From NCBI GenBank assembly GCA_977017575.1, contig CDRNVI010000095.1, positions 1 through 26,960 on the forward strand: a DNA stretch of 26,960 bases. The letters are read 5' to 3'. Below, piece after piece: positions 8,868 through 17,517 of the stretch; within the stretch, counting starts at the first letter, position 1, and every line of letters begins with the position of its first letter. Source of the stretch: Paramoeba atlantica (taxonomy: Eukaryota > Discosea). The position numbers and the translations under genes were made by a program. The notes beneath the pieces are model-generated. The model was not told the DNA's origin, ran no database searches, and was given only the letters and a program-made list of their open reading frames with translations.

Positions 8868-9260
8868 ATGAATTTTTTTTGTAGTCAAATTAATAATGGG
8901 TATATAGCTAATTTAAAAAGTTTATATATACCATTAAAAAAAAAGTATTTACCTATATTATCACGTTTATACGAATTAAATTTGATAAATAGTTTTATAA
9001 TATGTAATAAATACCAAATAAAAATAACATTAAAATATTATAATAATAAGCCTTTAATTTTTTTAGAACAATTATCTTCAGGAGGTAATAAACAATATTT
9101 AAAATTTAAAACTTTTAATAAAAATTTTTCTAAATTTTATTTTAATCCTTGTTTTTATAGTAGTAATAAAGGTTTGTTAACACACGATGAAGCTTATATT
9201 ATAAAAAGTGGTGGTAAAGCCTTATTAAAAGTACATCTATTATATAAAAATATATTATAA
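8868..9260 (+). CDS. rps8: Ribosomal protein S8
   Basis: Small-subunit central-domain protein of 130 residues, the bacterial length. The N-terminal region has the expected sequence of short helices (LSRLYELNLINSFI corresponds to the ILKEEGYI segment). The C-terminus FYSSNKGLLTHDEAYIIKSGGKALLKVHL matches the S8 signature [28 protein letters not shown] well. It starts 3 bases after rps14 and ends 3 bases before rpl6, within the spc-operon order S14-S8-L6. No TGA codons interrupt it. Confidence 0.9.
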   Translation: MNFFCSQINNGYIANLKSLYIPLKKKYLPILSRLYELNLINSFIICNKYQIKITLKYYNNKPLIFLEQLSSGGNKQYLKFKTFNKNFSKFYFNPCFYSSNKGLLTHDEAYIIKSGGKALLKVHLLYKNIL

Positions 9261-9263
9261 TAA

Positions 9264-9803
9264 ATGAAAAAAAAATTATATTTAGGAAAAAGTTCTTTAT
9301 TAAATATTATACATAATAATAATAATATTTTTATGGAAAATATAATAAGTAATTATAAAAAAAATATAGATTTAACTATCTTAACTTTATTTAATCAAAA
9401 AAATATATTTATATTAAATAATAAAACATTAATTATTAAAAGAAAGAAATATTATAGTTTATTTCAAAGATATATAAAAAAAAATTTAATTGATTTGATA
9501 AGAGGTTATTGCCTAATTTTAAATGTTATAGGTTTAGGTTTTACTATGACTATTTGAAAAGATAATGAATTAAGATTTAATATAGGTTATAATCATTTGA
9601 TTTATTATAATATACCTAAAGGTATTTTAGTTAAATCTAGATCTAGAAGAAATCTTTTTTTATTTAGTAATTCTTATTTTTTGTTAAAAAAAGTATCTGT
9701 GGAAATAAAACAATTTAGAAAATTAAATGCATATAAATTGAAAGGAATAAAAGAAAAAAATGAATTATATATTAAAAAAAATTGAAAAAAAGGAACTTAT
9801 TAA
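9264..9803 (+). CDS. rpl6: Ribosomal protein L6
   Basis: Large-subunit protein near the sarcin-ricin loop, 179 residues, matching the bacterial length. LIRGYCLILNVIGLGFTMTI corresponds to the block ending in VGVGYRA. FNIGYNHLIYYNIPKGI matches LNLGYSHPVEYEIPEGI. KKVSVEIKQFRKLNAYKLKGIKEKNE matches the C-terminal [23 protein letters not shown]. TGA is read as Trp twice, including near the C-terminus (9783). Its last 44 bases overlap the small orf that follows. Confidence 0.92.
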
Positions 9804-9948
9804 TTCAGCAATAAGTTTTAAGGTATTATTAAATTATAATTATAATTTAATTTATATACATAATTATAATTTAAAATTAATTTTCGATAATAATTGACTT
9901 CAAGTTAAAAATTATTTATATGAAATGGGTATTATAAATAAACAATAA
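9760..9948 (+). CDS. Unidentified 62-codon orf between rpl6 and rps13
   Basis: A short open frame starts inside the end of rpl6 (44-base overlap) and stops 5 bases before rps13. It has one TGA as Trp. The product is rich in Asn, Tyr, Ile and Lys and shows no membrane segment. In bacteria this interval carries L18, S5, L30, L15, SecY and L36. Size suits L30 or a shrunken L18, but neither signature can be seen. Tight spacing and the absence of stops to the exact edge of rps13 argue that it is translated; no function is proposed. Confidence 0.4.
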
Positions 9949-9953
9949 AAAAT

Positions 9954-10268
9954 ATGAATATAAAACGTTATATAATTAATAATTATAATATTGGTTTATC
10001 TTTATTATCTATAATATTATTTAAATTTGGTTTATTATATAATAAATCTTATAAAAATATTAATAATAAAGGTTTATTAAAACAGTTAGAAAAAAATTTG
10101 TTATATTTTTTTAAAAGGAAGGAACAAATTAAACATATTAGATATAATAATATTATGAAAAAAATAGTTAATGGTTCTTATTTTGGTTATAAACGTATTA
10201 GAGGGTTACCTATGTATAATCAACGATCAAAGACTAATAATAGATCATCGAGAAAAAAAATAATATAA
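9954..10268 (+). CDS. rps13: Ribosomal protein S13
   Basis: Small-subunit head protein that contacts the large subunit. At 104 residues it is a little shorter than the bacterial protein. The N-terminal half has the helix and YNIGLSLLS segment equivalent to LTYIYGIGRSRA. The C-terminal GSYFGYKRIRGLPMYNQRSKTNNRSSRKK matches the signature [28 protein letters not shown]. In bacteria S13 is followed by S11, but here rps11 lies elsewhere in the window and the giant unknown frame occupies the position. Confidence 0.93.
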   Translation: MNIKRYIINNYNIGLSLLSIILFKFGLLYNKSYKNINNKGLLKQLEKNLLYFFKRKEQIKHIRYNNIMKKIVNGSYFGYKRIRGLPMYNQRSKTNNRSSRKKII

Positions 10269-10271
10269 GTG

Positions 10272-13200
10272 ATGAAAACTACATGATATAATAATATAAT
10301 AAAACATAATATAAAAAATAATAAAATAGTTTTATTTGATAATAAAACAGATTATAATGAGTTATCTTTATATAATTTAAATTATAAGAGTAAAAATTTT
10401 TTATTATTAAATAATGTTATTGATGTTATTAGTGATAATATTTATTCAGAAATAAAAAATTTCAATCTTAATTTAATAATAAATATTTATTATTTAATGA
10501 ATAAATTTTTTAAATTTAATATTAATAAAAAATTTTATAAATTAGAGTATTTAAATAATAAATATTTATTATTGAATTTAAATAATTCTAAATCGTTTTT
10601 TGTTATAAAAGATAATTATAAAAATTTTTATAATAATTTTTTTCAAAATTCTTTTATGAATTTTTTAGATTGTAATAAAAAATTTATATATAATAGAAAG
10701 TTAAGGTATAAAAATTATAATTTTTTATTATCATATAAAAATAAATTAAGAAAAAAATTGTTTTTAAAGCAAACTCGTTTTAATAATATAGATAATGAAG
10801 ATTTTTTAAATTTTGGACCAGAAAATGGTTTATATTTTCAAACTATAAGTAATAGTTTTAGAAAGAAAAGAGAAGAAAAGAGAGAAGAAGAAAACAACAA
10901 TTATTTCATTATAATAATAATATAATAAAAAAAACTATTTTTTTAAAAAAAGGTCAAGTATTTTTAGGTTATAATTTTAAGTCTTTATCAAAATTAAATT
11001 TATTTAATTTAGATTATATAAAATTTAATAATAATTTTTATATAAGAAAAAAATATTGTCTTGAAAAGAATAAAAAAAATTTATTTTTATTATTTAGAAA
11101 AGAAAATTTATTAAAATATTATAATAAAAAATATTTAAAATATAAAAAATTTAATATAAAAAATTTTTATAATAATTATTATTTTTTATTTAAAAAATTA
11201 TTGTATAAAAAAAATAAAAATAAATTATATAGAAAGAGAAAAATTTTAATTAAAAAAAAATTTAAAAATAAATTATATAATTATAATTTATTTTTAAATA
11301 AACTAAATTTATTTAAAAATAAAAAAGAAAAGAGAAATTTATTTAATATTAGATATAATTTTTTTTATAAAATATATAATATTAATTTATGAAAAAAATA
11401 TAAAAGAAAAGAGAAATTTTTAGATTATATAAAAAGAATAAAAAATAACTTTTATTCTTTAAAATTATATAAAAGAAAAGAAAAAAGAATAAAATTATAT
11501 AATTATTCATATTTAATTAAAAGAAAAAAATTATTAAATTATAATTTTTTATATTTTATAAAAAATTTATATATTAATAGTATTTATAATAATATTAAAA
11601 ATAAATTTTTATATAAAAATTATAAAAAATTTTATATAATGAATAAATTTTTATATACTATTAATTCGAATATTGATTATAAAATATTAAAAATATTTTT
11701 AATAATATTAAATAATATTAAATTATTAAATAATTATAAAATTTCTAAAAATGTTAAAAATTTCTTTTTTAAGAATAGTTTTAATAACATATTAAAAAAA
11801 AGAAATTGAAAACAAATAAATAAATATTTATATTTTCGTATTTTTAATAAATATAATTATAATAAAATTAATAATTATAAATATAAAAAGAAAAAAATTA
11901 AAAAATTTATAAATATAAAAAGAAAAAATTCAAAATTTTTTATTATTAAAAAATCAACAACAAAAGAAAAAAAAATATATAAATTTGATAAATTTTTTTA
12001 TAATATTTCTTTAAATTTAATTAAATTAAATAAATTACATAAAAAAAAGGGAATAAAGAAAAAAAATTATTTTAATAATAATAAAAATATGAAATCTTTA
12101 ATAAATTATTATATTTACAATTATAATAATAAAGATTTATTGAATTTTAATATTTATAATTATAATTGTAAATATAATAAATTTAATAAAGATTATTGTT
12201 CTCATAAATATAAAAATTTTAAAGTTTATAAATATAAAAATTTTATATTTAATAGTTATGAATTAGATTATTACGATATAATAAATAAATTTCATAAAAA
12301 AAAATGAAATTTTTATATTATAAATGAAAAAGAAAAGAATGATTTATATTATAAATGAAAATCTATAAAGATACCTTATAATAATTTTTTAGTATTTTCT
12401 TGTAATATTAATTGTGAAAATTATTTAATAAAAGTTTTAACTAAGATTAAAAAGAATTATATTTTTTATTCAAAAAATTTATTAAATAATAATTCAATTA
12501 TATCTAAAAGAAAAGAGAATAAAAGTTTAAAAAAGAGAAATTTTATATCTTATAATTGTAATTTAATTGATAATTTAAAATTAAATAAAAGAAAAGAGAA
12601 AAATTTAAAATCTTGAACTTATTATTTATTTATAAATAATAATTTAATAAAAGAAAAGAGAAAAATAATTTTAAAACCAATAAAAGAAAAAAAAAATATT
12701 AAAAACTCAATTTGTTTATGAAAAAAAAGAAATTGATTTATAAATAAATCTTTTACTCAGAAGAGTTCATATTTAAAATTTTATAATAGAAAGAAGAAAG
12801 TATTTATATTAATTCAAAAAAATAATTTAAAGAAAAGAGAAAAAAAATTATTAAATTTATATTTAACAGGAAAAAAGAGAAGATTCTATAGGTATAATAA
12901 TATTACATCTTTTTTTTTAAATTATAAGTTTATTAATAATAATAAAACATTATTATTTAAACAAATGAAAAAAAAATTAAAAATTTTATTTAAAAAAGGT
13001 TTATTTAAAAAAAGTAGTATGTATTTTTTTAGAAGAACATTATTAGTAGAATATCCTAAATGATCATTAATAAAAGAAAATTATTTTAAACGTAATGAAG
13101 ATAATATAATGTCGTATTTATCAAAATATATACATTTTAAAATTTATAATATATATAGAAAAATATATAATATTGATTTATTATTTTTAAAACGAATTAA

Positions 13201-13753
13201 TCAATATAAAAATTTTAGTAAACTAAATTATTCAAAAATTTTAATTAATATTAGAAGTAATTTGTTACAATATTTTTATAACAAAAATAAGACTTTCAAA
13301 AGTTTTATTAAAAATAAAGTTTACTATAATAAATTTTTAGTAAAAAATGTATCAATAAAAAATTATATATTATTTAATAATATTAATGATTATACTAATA
13401 ATTATAAAAATATAAATAATTTGAAATATAATAATTCTATATATAGTTATTATAAATATTTTTTAAAATTAGTATTATTTAATAATTTGATTTTAAAAAA
13501 TAATTATACTAAAAAAATAAATTGTGATATTAGTTTATTTATTACTAAATTTATGAAAAATTTAAATATAATATATAAGTATATATATAGTATTAAGTAT
13601 TCAAATAAAAAAAATTTAAATTATTATTCAAAATTAAATGAAATAAATTTTTTTAATAATATTTATGACTATGATTATAGTTTATTAAATAATAATAGCT
13701 TAATAAATTATAAATTAAATACTGTTACTTTATTAAATTCTAAAAAATATTAA
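10272..13753 (+). CDS. Giant unidentified mitochondrial reading frame (about 1,160 codons, one frame change)
   Basis: An N-terminal frame runs 10272-10925 (217 codons) and a second frame is open from 10862 to 13753 (about 963 codons) with TGA as Trp. They overlap in a purine tract at 10861-10895, which suggests a single gene with one frame change, although two overlapping genes are possible. The product is dominated by Lys, Asn, Ile, Tyr, Phe and Leu with few Gly, Ala or Pro. The least biased parts are LNFGPENGLYFQTISN, KKTIFLKKGQVFLGYNF and MYFFRRTLLVEYPKW. No S2, S4, RNA polymerase, reverse transcriptase or LAGLIDADG motif was seen. It carries seven copies of a purine 14-mer in all codon phases. 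Its place after rps13 suggests a greatly expanded ribosomal protein, but that is a guess. Confidence 0.6.
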
Positions 13754-13833
13754 TTAAATAATATTTAATTAATAAATTTAAAAAGAAATTTTTAAATTTG
13801 AATATTATTATTAATTTGAATAATAATAATATT
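13748..13833. repeat. Three consecutive perfect hairpins
   Basis: Three inverted repeats lie end to end after the giant frame and include its stop codon. The first is 13748-13774, a 12-bp stem with a 3-base loop. The second is 13774-13799, an 11-bp stem AAATTTAAAAA/TTTTTAAATTT closed by a GAAA tetraloop. The third is 13801-13833, a 12-13-bp stem AATATTATTATT/AATAATAATATT. All pairing is A-T. They may mark RNA 3'-end formation, transcript processing or replication. Chance palindromes are commoner in AT-rich DNA, but three in tandem are notable. Confidence 0.65.
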
Positions 13834-13991
13834 TTTAAAATAAGGTAAAAAGAAAAAAATATTTTTATCTTATATATGTTTGCACCTTCAAGATGTTGTA
13901 TAGAAAAAGAAAGAAAAGAATAAACGTGAAAAAATGATTAAGAAAATTATTTAGTAATTAAATTATAGTAATAAAAAAAAAAATTATTATT
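13834..13991 (+). other. Spacer before atp8 with an unusual GC-containing block
   Basis: Most of this stretch is A/T. The segment at 13877-13904 (ATGTTTGCACC, then TTCAAGATGTTG) is distinctly richer in G and C than its surroundings and could start a 16-codon orf ending in lysine/glutamate repeats. AAGGT at about 13842 can pair with ACCTT at about 13888, so a small structured RNA is possible. No tRNA cloverleaf could be built. A variant of the purine repeat follows at 13910. Confidence 0.35.
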
Positions 13992-14372
13992 ATGCCACAA
14001 TTAGATTTAGGAATTTTATTTTTAGAATTAGTTTTAAATTTTATATTTTTTTGATTAATTTATATTTATTATGCAAGATATATATTCCCTTTAATAAATA
14101 AAACTATTAAATTAAGAAAATATAAATTAAAATCTATAATAAAAAGATTATTATTATTAGAATCAAATATTTTATTTATTATAAAATTAAATTTAAGTAT
14201 TTTATTAAATAATAATTTTTTATTAAATAAATTTGTTGTTTTATTAAAATCTAAAATTAATAATATTAAAATTATTATTTTTAGTAAATTATATATATTA
14301 GGTTTAAATTTCTTAAAAAAAGAATCTTTATTAAATAAAAAATATTTTATAATAAAAACAATATATAAATAA
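13992..14372 (+). CDS. atp8: ATP synthase F0 subunit 8
   Basis: Small membrane subunit of the F0 stator. The N-terminus MPQLDLGILFLELVLNFIFFWLIYIYY has the hallmark MPQLD start and a single transmembrane helix, with TGA as Trp. A basic, hydrophilic region of about 90 residues follows, so that the protein is 126 residues, longer than the animal form but usual for protists and plants. The stop shares its last A with the first base of the cob ATG, indicating a common transcript. Confidence 0.9.
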
Positions 14373-15520
14373 TGAGATTAGTTAAAAAAGATATTTTTGT
14401 AAATGCATTTTATAATGCTTTAGTAGTTTATCCAGCTCCTGCTAATATAACTTATGCTTGAAATTTAGGAGTTAGTGCTGGTTTGTTTTTAATTATTCAG
14501 ATTTTAACAGGTGTTATTTTAGCTATGTATTATACACCTAATGCTGATTTAGCTTTTGCTAGTGTTAGACATATAGTTAATGATGTACATTTTGGTGATA
14601 TGCTAAGAATGTACCATGCTAGTGGATCATCAGTTTTTTTTTTTGTAATATATTTACATGTATTTAGAGGTTTATATTATGGTTCATATACTTATCCTAG
14701 ACAATTTGTATGAGTATCTGGTGTTATAATATTATTAATTATGATTATAACAGCTTTTGTAGGTTATGTTTTACCTTGGGGTCAAATGAGTTTTTGAGCA
14801 GCAACTGTTATTACTAATTTAGTGTCAGTTATACCTTTTGTAGGTAATGATATATTATTATGATTATGAGGTGGATTTTCTGTTGATGAAGCTACATTAC
14901 ATCGTTTTTTTAGTTTACATTATTTATTACCTTTTGTTATAGCAGCTTTAGCTGGAGTTCATATTATATTATTACATGAAGTTGGTTCTAATAATATATT
15001 AGGTATTAATCATAAGGTAGATCAAATACCATTTCATCCTTATTTTGTTTTTAAAGATTTATTTAGTTCATTATTATTATTATTTGGTTTTAATATGTAT
15101 GCTATAAAACATACTCCAAGTATAATAGACGCAGATAATTATTTAGAAGCAAATCCTTTAGTAACACCCGTACATATCGTACCAGAATGATATTTTAAAG
15201 CTTTTTATGCAATTTTAAGATCTGTACCAGATAAAGCAGGTGGTTTTATCTTATTAGTTTTATCTATTATTGTTTTAATAATATTTCCATTTTATGTGAA
15301 AGCACCTATAGTTAGTGGTTATTTTAGACCTATTTATAATTTAGGTTTTTGATTATTTATTATGGATTTTATTACATTAACCTGAATAGGAGGTAAACCT
15401 ATAGAAGAACCTTATTATTTTATAGGTCAAATGGCTACAAGTTTTTATTTTATATATTTTATTATATTGTTACCTGTTATTGTTAAATTAGAAAAATCAT
15501 TATATAAAAATATTACTTAA
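14372..15520 (+). CDS. cob: Cytochrome b
   Basis: Central subunit of complex III in the inner membrane, carrying both b haems and the Qo and Qi sites. At 382 residues it has normal length. The four haem-ligand histidines fall at residues 82, 96, 183 and 197, exactly the yeast numbering, in [24 protein letters not shown] and AGVHIILLH. The Qo-site PEWY motif is [19 protein letters not shown], its Trp coded by TGA. Other Trp codons are a mix of TGA and rare TGG. The ATG at 14372 overlaps the atp8 stop. Confidence 0.98.
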
Positions 15521-15524
15521 ACAT

Positions 15525-16028
15525 ATGAATAAAATTTTTAATTTTATAATTTTTTATATTTCTATATTATTTTTAGTTAATATGTTTTCAAATCATTTAT
15601 TTTTTTTTAATTCTGTTGGTAATTTATTAATTATAATTATATTATTAATTATATCTTTATTTACTTTTTATATTTCTTCGTTAAAAAGTAATTTCTTAAT
15701 TATAAAAAAAAATGAAATATATAAACAATATTATTTAAAATTATTAAAACTATATTATATTTTTTATTTATATAAAAATATAATATTTCAAAATATTTTA
15801 ATATCTACATTTCAAAATTATTATTTTAAATTTATAATTTTATTTTATAATATTAATTTAAATATATTATTAAATTCTATATCAAATTTATATAGTTATT
15901 TATATAATAATTTTTTAAATACTTTTTATATTAATAATTATTTTATATTTAGTATTAAATTTAAATTATTAAATCAAATAAACTATAAAAATTTTATTTT
16001 TAAAAAATATTTTACTATAAAAAAATAA
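15525..16028 (+). CDS. atp4: Probable ATP synthase F0 subunit b (atp4/ymf39)
   Basis: A 167-residue protein with two hydrophobic segments near the N-terminus (about residues 5-20 and 33-52), followed by a long hydrophilic helical region rich in Lys, Tyr, Leu and Asn. This is the layout of mitochondrial Atp4/Ymf39, the stator b-subunit, which anchors in the membrane and reaches F1. Sequence conservation in this family is very low, so the call rests on topology, size and placement among other F0 and complex I genes. An unassigned membrane orf is the alternative. No TGA codons are needed. Confidence 0.5.
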   Translation: MNKIFNFIIFYISILFLVNMFSNHLFFFNSVGNLLIIIILLIISLFTFYISSLKSNFLIIKKNEIYKQYYLKLLKLYYIFYLYKNIIFQNILISTFQNYYFKFIILFYNINLNILLNSISNLYSYLYNNFLNTFYINNYFIFSIKFKLLNQINYKNFIFKKYFTIKK

Positions 16029-16031
16029 TAT

Positions 16032-16388
16032 ATGAATTTTGAATATAGTATAATTATTATCTCTATATCATTAAGTATGATTATTTCTTTAGTATTATTT
16101 TCTATTATTTTACTTCTTATTTATTCAAAATTTGAGATAGAAAAAGTTTCAGCATATGAATGTGGTTTTCACCCTTTTGAAGATACTAGACATAATTTTA
16201 ATGTAAGATTTTATTTAGTATCTATTTTATTTTTAATTTTTGATTTAGAAATAATATTTTTATTTCCATGATTGACTTTAGTTAATTTTTTAGGAACAAG
16301 TGGTTTTTTAGTAGTATTGATTTTTATTACTATATTAACTATAGGTTTCATATATGAATGATTAAAAGGTGCTTTAACCTGAGAGTAA
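16032..16388 (+). CDS. nad3: NADH dehydrogenase subunit 3
   Basis: Membrane-arm subunit of complex I, 118 residues with three transmembrane helices. The conserved loop [43 protein letters not shown] contains the Cys of the active/deactive switch loop (ECGF) and the FDxE motif of helix 2. TGA codes Trp at FLFPW, at YEWLKG and in the final TWE. It follows the probable atp4 after 3 bases, and a short spacer separates it from atp6. Confidence 0.97.
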
Positions 16389-16406
16389 AAAATTATTTTA
16401 TATATT

Positions 16407-17159
16407 ATGAATAAATTTTTTCAACCATTAGATCAATTTGATATATTTTCTTTATATATAAATTTTTATTTTAGTGATTTTTATATAACAAACTTATTTA
16501 TATATTTATTTATTATTTTTTTTATAATAAATATTATAACAAGTAATGTATTATTATCTAAATTAAATTTAGTTTATAAATCGTTATGACAATACATATA
16601 TGAGAATTTTATATATTTATTTCCGTTAAATGTTTTAGTTACACAAGTAGGTAAAAGAGGTGAACCATATTTTGTTTATATAGCTAGCTTATTTTATTTT
16701 ATATTAATAGCAAATTTTATTGGTTTAGTACCAAGTTCTTTTACTATTACAAGTCATATAATTTTAACATTTTTATTAGGATCAATTACTGTTATAGGAT
16801 TAACTATAATAGGTTTTTTAAAACAAAAATTACATTTTATACAGTTATTTATACCAAAAGGTGTTCCTAATATTTTATTACCTATGTTAATAGGTATCGA
16901 AGTTATTTCTTATATTGCAAGAGGTTTTAGTTTATCTATACGGTTATTTGCAAATTTAATGTCGGGACATTCATTAATACATATTTTATTATTTTTTATT
17001 GTAAAAATATTAAAATTTAATTATATTATAGGTATTTTAGGAATATTATTAATAACTGTAATTTTTTTATTAGAGTTTGGTATTTCATTTTTACAAGCTT
17101 ATGTATTTATTGTTTTAGTTTCTATTTATTTAAAAGATTCTTACGAAGCTGGACATTAA
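16407..17159 (+). CDS. atp6: ATP synthase F0 subunit a
   Basis: Proton-channel subunit, 250 residues. The essential arginine of helix 5 is present in SLSIRLFANLMSGHSL, corresponding to E. coli SLRLFGNMYAGE (Arg210). The C-terminal LEFGISFLQAYVFIVLVSIYL matches the last helix with its conserved Gln. The N-terminal region before the first helix is short (FQPLDQFDI). Trp at about residue 61 is TGA. Gene presence argues against a ciliate mitochondrion, which lacks a standard atp6. Confidence 0.97.
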
Positions 17160-17177
17160 AAAACATTTATTTTAACA

Positions 17178-17498
17178 ATGTTTAATATCTTAATTCCTTT
17201 TGAAACATTTATACCTATTTTAAGTTTTAGTTTATTTATTATAGGTATAGCGGGTATTTTTATTACACGTAGAAATATAATAATAATAATAATGTCTATA
17301 GAGTTAATTTTAGCATCTGTAAATTTATTATTTATTTTTTTATCAATATATTTAGATGATATATATGGTCAGATATTTGCTTTATATATATTAACTATAG
17401 CAGCTTCTGAATCAGCTATTGGTTTAGGATTAATAGTTATTTATTATAGATTAAGAGGTATTATATCTATAGATTATATTAGTACTATAAAAGGTTAA
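17178..17498 (+). CDS. nad4L: NADH dehydrogenase subunit 4L
   Basis: Small three-helix membrane subunit of complex I, 106 residues. The family core IIIIIMSIELILASVNLLFI contains the conserved Glu of helix 2 that takes part in proton transfer. ALYILTIAASESAIGLGLIVIYYRLRG contains the second conserved Glu in helix 3. No TGA occurs in the frame. It is followed after 19 bases by nad5, the usual partner in many mitochondria. Confidence 0.97.
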   Translation: MFNILIPFETFIPILSFSLFIIGIAGIFITRRNIIIIIMSIELILASVNLLFIFLSIYLDDIYGQIFALYILTIAASESAIGLGLIVIYYRLRGIISIDYISTIKG

Positions 17499-17517
17499 AT
17501 TTTTTTATATACTTTTT

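Noticed and set aside
10272-13753. Group I/II intron or homing endonuclease in the giant frame
   Set aside because: No LAGLIDADG, GIY-YIG or reverse transcriptase motif and no flanking exon pieces were seen.
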